Assembly: GCA_031272575.1 (NCBI GenBank)
Contig: JAISTO010000189.1
Span: 1 to 9,602, forward strand
Direction of reading: 5' to 3'
Length of the DNA: 9,602 bases
Source: Treponema sp.
Lineage (GTDB): Bacteria > Spirochaetota > Spirochaetia > Treponematales > Breznakiellaceae
Shown: positions 5,081 to 9,602 of the stretch, piece by piece
Layout of the letters: each line of letters opens with the position of its first letter
Position numbering within the stretch: the stretch's first letter is position 1
Program-made: the position numbers and the translations under genes
Notes under the pieces: generated by a model
Seen by the model: only the letters and a program-made list of their open reading frames with translations
Databases searched by the model: none
Told to the model about the DNA's origin: nothing

Positions 5081-5634
5081 TTATAAGTGACCATATCCTT
5101 CGCGGCGTTGCGCGGCGAAGCGCCGCTTAGCGCGTCCGTGCCGGCCTTCGCAAGCACCCCTATCCGCACAAGGATGACGGCATTGTAGCCGGAGGGGAGC
5201 CCCAGCGCGGCCTTGTGTTTCTTGTTGACGTCACTCACCGGCCCGGTGTAGATCCGCGAGCCGTAGCCCAGGGCCTGCGCCGCGAGGTAGACATTCTCCG
5301 CCGCGAGCGCGCAGTCCAGCGTAACCCGCGGGTTAGTGTCATCCTTCGCCGATATGACGATGATAGCGCCGCCCTTTTCGGCCCCCGATATGACCTTGCC
5401 CTTCAGCGCCGCGTCCTGGACCACCGTGAAGTGCCAGGGCTGCTTGTTCATCGCGCTCGGCGCGCGCAGCCCCGCCTGCACGATGAGGTCGAGATCCGCC
5501 TTCGCCACGGGCTCAGCGGCATAATTCCGCTCCCCGTAGTTCTTCAACATGACATCGAGCGCCGCCTTCCCCTCCTGCGCCCCAAGCGCCAAAGAGCAGA
5601 GCAGCAGCCCGCCGCAAAAAAGTGTCTTTTTCAT
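5077..5634 (-). CDS. Nitroreductase-family protein with a signal peptide
   Basis: The protein has 185 residues. After an N-terminal segment comes a nitroreductase-type domain: an Arg-containing ERNY (35-38), the FMN-binding AGLRAPSAMNKQPWHF (54-69) and an AAENVYLAAQALGYGS stretch (111-126). The family reduces nitro compounds, quinones or related substrates with NAD(P)H and FMN in the cytoplasm. Unusually, residues 1-19 form a Sec-type signal peptide (MKK, a hydrophobic core, then ALGA before QEG), so the mature protein may be periplasmic. The Cys at 13 does not sit in a good lipobox. The start is firm: TAAGGAG (5640-5646) is five bases before the ATG and a promoter lies just beyond. The gene is the probable first gene of the iorB-ligase-PHP unit. 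The stop codon lies in a heptad repeat. Confidence 0.85.
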   Translation of the reverse strand: MKKTLFCGGLLLCSLALGAQEGKAALDVMLKNYGERNYAAEPVAKADLDLIVQAGLRAPSAMNKQPWHFTVVQDAALKGKVISGAEKGGAIIVISAKDDTNPRVTLDCALAAENVYLAAQALGYGSRIYTGPVSDVNKKHKAALGLPSGYNAVILVRIGVLAKAGTDALSGASPRNAAKDMVTYK

Positions 5635-5651
5635 GATGACTCCTTAGGGGG

Positions 5652-5680
5652 AGTATAGCGCAGGCGGCGCGGTTGTGCAA
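5652..5680 (-). promoter_or_regulatory. Promoter of the nitroreductase gene
   Basis: On the minus strand TTGCAC (5675-5680), a 17-bp spacer and TATACT (5652-5657) precede a strong ribosome binding site. The leader would be very short, beginning near 5645. It is divergent from the tRNA promoter, with the two -35 boxes about 25 bp apart. Confidence 0.6.
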
Positions 5681-5705
5681 GGGGGGGCAGCGCAGACAAG
5701 CCGAC

Positions 5706-5734
5706 TTGACAAAAAAATCACGCTCTGCTATACT
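5706..5734 (+). promoter_or_regulatory. Strong promoter of the tRNA gene
   Basis: A perfect TTGACA (5706-5711) and TATACT (5729-5734) are separated by 17 bp. Transcription would begin near 5741, four bases before the mature tRNA. A T run fills the space between -10 and the start. Confidence 0.85.
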
Positions 5735-5744
5735 TTTTTTACTA

Positions 5745-5817
5745 GGCGGCATAGCTCAGTTGGCAGAGCAAACGGCTCATAACCGTTAGGTCATAGGTTC
5801 AATCCCTATTGCCGCTA
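5745..5817 (+). tRNA. tRNA with CAU anticodon, elongator methionine
   Basis: A complete cloverleaf can be drawn: acceptor GGCGGCA (5745-5751) with TGCCGCT (5810-5816), D stem GCTC/GAGC, anticodon stem AACGG/CCGTT around the loop CTCATAA (anticodon CAT at 5778-5780), T stem ATAGG/CCTAT with loop TTCAATC, and discriminator A at 5817. It lacks the C-A 1-72 mismatch and the GGG/CCC anticodon stem of initiators, so elongator Met is the best call. A lysidine-modified Ile tRNA with CAU cannot be excluded. The closing acceptor pair is G-U. CCA is not encoded and must be added after transcription. The last three bases overlap the argA stop codon on the other strand. No terminator is visible downstream. 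Confidence 0.93.
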
Positions 5818-7176
5818 CAAGTCCAGCGCGAATATCAAACTGTTGCGGGAACTGTCGTAGGCCGCGCGCTTGCGGGAAGGGAGGCTCGAAAGCGGCGCTT
5901 CCCGGAAGCCGAGCGCCTCGAACCAGTCCTGCGTACGGGTCGTCAGCACGAAGACCCGCGTAAGGCCCCGCTTGCGGGCTTTTTCGGTAAGGCAGCGGAC
6001 AAGCGCGCTGCCCAGGCCCTTGTCCACATACGCGGGGTCGGTGGCAAGCGCGGCAATTTCGGCCTGGCCTTCGCCCCACTCGCGCAGCGCCGCGCAGGCG
6101 TGTATGCGGTTGTCAATCACAAAGACGGCAAATTCATCTTTATGCTGTTGAATCTCCTCGGCCGTGCGGCGCAGGAGGACGCCCTCCCGCATCAGGGGCT
6201 CCATAAGGCGCAGCAGGTCCGGCACGTCCTTGCTGCGGATCGGGCGTATGGACTCGTATTCGTCCGCGTTCAGCATGGTGCCGGAGCCGGTGTTCGAGAA
6301 AATTTCCCGCAGCACCGCGCCTTCCTCGCCCCCGTCAACAATGTGCACCCGCTCGACCCCGCCCTCGAGGGCCTGGTACGCGAGGCTCAACTCGGAAAGG
6401 GGCTTTGACGGGAAGGCCGGGGCGTTCAAGCGCAAAATCTTTGCGGCCTCCTGCGGCGAGAGGCGCGGGGGGCGGCCCTCGCTGTCTGCCGCGATGCCCT
6501 CGGGGAGCGCGCAGGACTTGTTCGTGAGGCCGCCGGACAGGGTAACGATGAAGAGTTTGATGGCCTTGAGGTTGAGCGCGGCCTGCAGCGCGATCTCGTC
6601 GCTGGGGACGTTGTAGGGCTTGCCGGAGGGGCTCCAGCCTATGCACGGCAGGATCGGCACCATGCCGAGGTTGAGTACGCGGTTCAGGGACTCCGTGTAA
6701 AACTTGTCTACCGTGCCGGTCCGCTCCATGGGGGCGCCGTTCAGCACCCCCAGGCCCCGGCCGCGCACGAAGTTCCCGATAATGGCGTCGACCCGGCTGC
6801 CGGCCAGGCCGGTCATAAAGCGCGTGGCCACATCGAACGCGGCCATCTCCACAAAGGGCATGGCGGCGTTGGTCGTTATGCGGATAGGCGTGCTCAAGGT
6901 GAGGGCACGGTCATCGTACGGTACCTTGACGTTGGTATATGATGATACTATGCGATACTCGCTCAGCACCGCGTCGATGCGCTCCTTTGCGCCAGGCACG
7001 ATGACGACATGGAAACCGCTGCGCGAGAGGAGCGCCAGGTCTTTTGCCAGCGAGGGGAAGAGCGGCCCCTCGGCAACGGGAAAATCAACCTTGAAGACCA
7101 TGGTGGACCCGTCGAAGCGGGTCTGATAATGAAACGCCTCGCGGATCAGGTCTACTTCTGACCAGGGTTTTGCCAT
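5815..7176 (-). CDS. argA: N-acetylglutamate synthase (classical two-domain ArgA)
   Basis: The 453-residue protein, close to E. coli ArgA in length (443), has an N-terminal amino acid kinase-like domain (about 10-300; VIVPGAKERID at 58-68, PCIGWSPSGKPYNVPSDEIA at 177-196) and a C-terminal GNAT acetyltransferase domain (about 308-453). The latter shows IRPIRSKDV, the acetyl-CoA-binding stretch VDKGLGSALV (384-393) and FVLTTRTQDWFEALGF (409-424). It makes N-acetylglutamate from glutamate and acetyl-CoA, the first committed step of arginine synthesis; in this family the kinase-like domain binds arginine as feedback inhibitor. The N-terminus is right, because the conserved region begins at about residue 8. 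No ribosome binding site precedes the ATG, and the promoter places the start point at or next to it, suggesting a leaderless mRNA. The TAG stop overlaps the tRNA end. Confidence 0.93.
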   Translation of the reverse strand: MAKPWSEVDLIREAFHYQTRFDGSTMVFKVDFPVAEGPLFPSLAKDLALLSRSGFHVVIVPGAKERIDAVLSEYRIVSSYTNVKVPYDDRALTLSTPIRITTNAAMPFVEMAAFDVATRFMTGLAGSRVDAIIGNFVRGRGLGVLNGAPMERTGTVDKFYTESLNRVLNLGMVPILPCIGWSPSGKPYNVPSDEIALQAALNLKAIKLFIVTLSGGLTNKSCALPEGIAADSEGRPPRLSPQEAAKILRLNAPAFPSKPLSELSLAYQALEGGVERVHIVDGGEEGAVLREIFSNTGSGTMLNADEYESIRPIRSKDVPDLLRLMEPLMREGVLLRRTAEEIQQHKDEFAVFVIDNRIHACAALREWGEGQAEIAALATDPAYVDKGLGSALVRCLTEKARKRGLTRVFVLTTRTQDWFEALGFREAPLSSLPSRKRAAYDSSRNSLIFALDL

Positions 7177-7182
7177 AAAGAT

Positions 7183-7211
7183 AGTATAACGGAAGCGCGC
7201 ATAGACTACAA
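7183..7211 (-). promoter_or_regulatory. Promoter of argA, predicting a leaderless transcript
   Basis: On the minus strand TTGTAG (7206-7211) and TATACT (7183-7188) are 17 bp apart. The -35 box overlaps the stop codon of the upstream sigma factor gene. A start point 6-7 bases past the -10 box falls at 7176-7177, that is, at the ATG. I see no ARG-box-like operator. Confidence 0.55.
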
Positions 7212-8306
7212 GGCCCGCAACTGCTTGTTGAGATCCCGCAGTTCCTGCGATTGCTGCAGTTTCAGCGTGGCTCTATCCTGAATCTGGCGGACCCGCTCGC
7301 GGGTAATACCGAGTACGCGGCCGGTTTCCTCCAGCGTGAGGGGGCCTTCATCGGTAAGACCGTAGCGCAGTTGAATAATCTTCATCTCGCGGTACGAGAG
7401 GCTCGAAAGGATGCGGCGGATCGTATCCTGAATCGTCAGACCGAAAACCACATTGAAAGGTTCGCTGCCGTTGTCGCCGTGGATTAGATCGGCAAGGCGC
7501 GTCATGCTGCTGCTGTCAACCACCGTGTCGAGGCTTGCGGTTTCCTGCGCCAGCGTACAGATTTCCTTGAGCTTGGCCGCCGGTATCCGCAGATAGTTGG
7601 AAATCTCCTCGGGGCTCGGGTCCCGTCCCAGGTTGTTGGTCAGATGCTTCGCGGTGCAGTAATACTTTCTCATTGCGTTCAGCATATGTATCGGAATGCG
7701 GATAACCTTACCCTTGTCCGCAATGCTCTTGATAATCGCCTGGCGTATCCACCAGGTGCCATAGGTGGAAAAACGGCACCCGCGTTTGTAATCGAAACGG
7801 TCGACCGCTTCGATAAGGCCGAGGTTCCCCTCGTCGATGATGTCGAGAAACGAGAGCCCCCGGTGCTGATAGCTCTTCGCGATGGAAACGACGAGCCGGA
7901 GGTTGGCGTTGATCATGCGGTTCTTGGCTTCACGCAGATCCGCGTCCAATTTCTTTTTCGCGGCGGTGTATTCAGCAGTCTTGAACCTATTCGTCCAGAC
8001 GCGTTCGAGTCTGCGCTGCTCTCTGCGGATTCGCGTTATTTGTTGGTACAACTCCTGCTCGTCCTCCGCGGAGAGGAGCGGGTATTGAGAGATCTGTTTG
8101 AAGTAGGTTGACAACGGGTCCGGTTCCTGTTCGGGGCTCAGTCTGGAGTCATCCCCAAGATAGTGCCCCCGTTTGTGAGTCACACGGGCGCCCTTCTTTT
8201 TTCGCCAGACACCGAAGATCCTTTCTCCCATAAGATACAACATACGCTCTTCGTGCGTTGTTCTTGTCCGGACTACTCCGGACACATTATTAACAACCAT
8301 GTCCAT
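7206..8306 (-). CDS. Sigma-70 family RNA polymerase sigma factor (RpoS/RpoD-like)
   Basis: The 366-residue protein carries the core regions of a primary or group 2 sigma factor: region 1.2 (about 63-92, DPLSTYFKQISQYPLLS), region 2 (about 127-200, with NLRLVVSIAKSY, FLDIIDEGNLGLIEAVDRFD and STYGTWWIRQAI), region 3 (about 205-265) and region 4 with the helix-turn-helix LTLEETGRVLGITRERVRQI (323-342). It lacks the acidic region 1.1 and the long non-conserved insert of primary RpoD. The first 60 residues are basic and unfamiliar. I infer a group 2 (alternative, RpoS-like) factor, probably related to the second sigma-70 of treponemes. The first ATG follows GAGGA by ten bases; starts at codons 22 or 26 are possible. 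It begins six bases after the LysM gene, so the two are probably cotranscribed. Confidence 0.9.
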   Translation of the reverse strand: MDMVVNNVSGVVRTRTTHEERMLYLMGERIFGVWRKKKGARVTHKRGHYLGDDSRLSPEQEPDPLSTYFKQISQYPLLSAEDEQELYQQITRIRREQRRLERVWTNRFKTAEYTAAKKKLDADLREAKNRMINANLRLVVSIAKSYQHRGLSFLDIIDEGNLGLIEAVDRFDYKRGCRFSTYGTWWIRQAIIKSIADKGKVIRIPIHMLNAMRKYYCTAKHLTNNLGRDPSPEEISNYLRIPAAKLKEICTLAQETASLDTVVDSSSMTRLADLIHGDNGSEPFNVVFGLTIQDTIRRILSSLSYREMKIIQLRYGLTDEGPLTLEETGRVLGITRERVRQIQDRATLKLQQSQELRDLNKQLRAL

Positions 8307-8312
8307 AAATGA

Positions 8313-9254
8313 TTACGTCCTCGGCGCTTTTTCCGGATCGATAGCAGTATCTCCCCGGTAGACCAGAAAAAATAACTGGGGTTTCGCGGAAACCGCGTCC
8401 AGTCCCAACTTACCAAGTTCCATTCCTGGAACGACCTTATCGCCCGCCTTCACGGCAAGGCTTTCGCAGCCACCATACACGTAGAGGTAGCCGCCTTTTC
8501 CTTCGACGATCACCACTTTGCCGAAGCCGCGGTACGGCCCGGAGCGCACCACTGTGCCGCTGTTGATGCTCTTTACCGGCTCGGCCTTCGAGCCCGTCAG
8601 AACGACGCCGTTCAGTTTGCCTGTCATGCGGCTCAGTTCCTTTACAAGTACCGGCCACTTCACTGCGGAGGACAGGGCCTTCTGCGGCGCGTGAGCGGCG
8701 CTCTGCGCGGCCGGGGCGGTATTTTTCGGCGCCGCGCTCTGCGGCGGTACGCTCTGCGGCGCGGGCTGCTCAATCTTGGGCGGAATTTTCAGCATATCAC
8801 CGACCCGCAGTACGTAGGTGTCCGTAAGCGCGTTCACCCTGATTAGGGCATCGAGACTGACTCCGAGTTTCTGCGCAATGCGGTAGAGGCTGTCCCCGGT
8901 CATCACCTTGTAGTAGGAGTAACTCGGATCGTCCGCTTTTTTTTGTACGCCGACTTGCGGTTCCTCGGGTTTCGTCAGTTCCTGTGTGGTTTTCAATCCT
9001 GCCATTTGAGTATTCGCGCTCCCCTCCGCGCGCTCAATACCTCCCGGCCCAGGAATCTTCAAACGCTGTCCCGCCCTGAGTTGGGTAGGATCGTGTATGC
9101 CGTTAAATTCCATCAGTTCGCCGTACTGGATGCCGACCGTACGGGCGATGGAATAGAGAGTTTCGCCCTTTCGCACCAAATACACACCTTCCTCCCCAAA
9201 GGCAGGCGCGGCAAGGGCAAAGGCAAGACCAAGCGTCAAAAAACGGTAGATCAT
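8313..9254 (-). CDS. NlpD-like LysM protein with a degenerate LytM (M23) domain
   Basis: The 313-residue protein has a signal peptide (1-20, AFG before EEG), two LysM peptidoglycan-binding domains (about 24-67 and 114-157), a Pro/Ala/Gln-rich linker (about 158-197) and a C-terminal LytM/M23-like domain (about 200-308). The fold is recognisable (GTVVRSGPYRGFGKVVIVEG, then YLYVYGG, then PQLFFLVYRG). However, the zinc-binding and catalytic His of active M23 peptidases are replaced: Glu-Gly where ViIxHg is usual, YGGC for YxHL, and QLFF for HLHF. It should not cut peptidoglycan. Like NlpD and EnvC it may activate an amidase or act as a scaffold. No lipobox Cys is present, unlike E. coli NlpD. It is followed after six bases by the sigma factor gene. 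The ribosome binding site is weak, and an out-of-frame ATG sits five bases upstream. Confidence 0.88.
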   Translation of the reverse strand: MIYRFLTLGLAFALAAPAFGEEGVYLVRKGETLYSIARTVGIQYGELMEFNGIHDPTQLRAGQRLKIPGPGGIERAEGSANTQMAGLKTTQELTKPEEPQVGVQKKADDPSYSYYKVMTGDSLYRIAQKLGVSLDALIRVNALTDTYVLRVGDMLKIPPKIEQPAPQSVPPQSAAPKNTAPAAQSAAHAPQKALSSAVKWPVLVKELSRMTGKLNGVVLTGSKAEPVKSINSGTVVRSGPYRGFGKVVIVEGKGGYLYVYGGCESLAVKAGDKVVPGMELGKLGLDAVSAKPQLFFLVYRGDTAIDPEKAPRT

Positions 9255-9602
9255 AACATTACAACTATCGGCAGATATGGGGGAAGACTTTAGACTTTTT
9301 TTTTGAAAAATTTTTTAGGGTGAAGTCAGCACTTAAAGCGCGGAGTGACGGGGGCAGCCAGCGCATCCCTGTCATCCCATCATTCCGCGGCGCATCCCTC
9401 CCCCGTCATTCCACGGCTCGACCGCGGAATCTGCCCGCAAGGAGACTCCGCGATCAAGTCGCGGAGTGACGAGCGCCCCCGTCATTCCGCGGCGCATCCC
9501 TCCCCCGTCATTCCACGGCTCGACCGCGGAATCTGCCCGCAAGGAGACTCCGCGATCAAGTCGCGGAGGGACGAGCGCCCCCGGCCTGCCGCGGCGCAGC
9601 CC
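9255..9602. other. Intergenic region: AT-rich tract followed by a palindromic repeat array
   Basis: The region from 9255 to about 9335 is AT-rich, with T9 (9296-9304) and AAAAATTTTTT. It is the place to expect the promoter of the LysM-sigma unit, but I cannot pick convincing -35 and -10 boxes. A fragment of the palindromic repeat end, CGCGGAGTGACG, lies at 9339-9350. The rest is the 102-bp tandem array, listed separately. No gene is visible. Confidence 0.7.
9380..9602. repeat. 102-bp tandem array containing the two-hairpin palindromic repeat (copies B and C)
   Basis: The unit 9380-9481 is repeated at 9482-9583 with a single difference (T at 9467, G at 9569), and a third, more diverged copy begins at 9584 and runs off the window. 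Each unit holds a truncated left end (TCATTCCGCGG) and then a complete 68-bp element (9404-9471 and 9506-9573) of the family seen at 199-267. In these copies the right hairpin stem is perfect. The left hairpin has one A-C mismatch (CCACGG for CCGCGG), and its loop reads CTCGA. The second copy ends GGGACG, not GTGACG. Confidence 0.88.

Noticed and set aside
9380..9602. CRISPR-like array
   Set aside because: The 102-bp units are repeated in full, with no unique spacers between short repeats, and no cas gene is present.

Overview
The window is GC-rich bacterial chromosome carrying ordinary housekeeping genes, interrupted by two stretches of repeat-dense non-coding DNA. It looks like a spirochaete of the Treponema lineage, but I hold that only loosely. 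The supports are a second sigma-70 factor of treponemal type, a small lipoprotein resembling the TRL family, homopolymeric G tracts, a tRNA without an encoded CCA end, and abundant small palindromic repeats. No rRNA, transposase, integrase or CRISPR array is visible.

Positions 1-351 hold helically phased ATCTGTG repeats, a two-hairpin palindromic repeat and the terminator of a minus-strand lipoprotein gene (352-648). Positions 649-1492 form a long gene-poor stretch. It holds a 14-bp triplet repeat, inverted arrays of a 7-bp repeat, and a G11 tract inside a small, doubtful minus-strand ORF that has a plausible promoter and ribosome binding site. Next, on the plus strand, is a nucleotidyltransferase/HEPN pair of toxin-antitoxin type (1541-2315). 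Its HEPN gene is split by a single amber codon.

From 2339 to 5634 the minus strand carries a tightly packed gene train. In transcription order it is an exported nitroreductase-like protein, the beta subunit of indolepyruvate:ferredoxin oxidoreductase (iorB), a phenylacetate-CoA-ligase-type enzyme and a PHP-domain hydrolase. The last three genes overlap by 4 and 1 bases. iorB and the ligase suggest interconversion of aryl-pyruvates, arylacetyl-CoAs and arylacetates, but iorA is not in the window.

A strongly promoted tRNA with a CAU anticodon lies on the plus strand (5745-5817). Its 3' end overlaps the stop codon of the convergent argA gene (5815-7176), which encodes N-acetylglutamate synthase, the first step of arginine synthesis. 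Upstream of argA is a two-gene unit: a LysM protein with a degenerate LytM domain (8313-9254), then six bases later a sigma-70 factor (7206-8306). This layout recalls nlpD-rpoS of proteobacteria.

The right end (9255-9602) holds an AT-rich tract and a 102-bp tandem array built from the same two-hairpin repeat as the left end; the array appears to run past the window. Four candidate promoters share an identical TATACT -10 box with a TTG-type -35 box. The most notable points are the nlpD-rpoS-like pair, compensatory changes in the palindromic repeat, the amber-split HEPN gene, a predicted leaderless argA mRNA, the tRNA/argA overlap, and the signal peptide on the nitroreductase.
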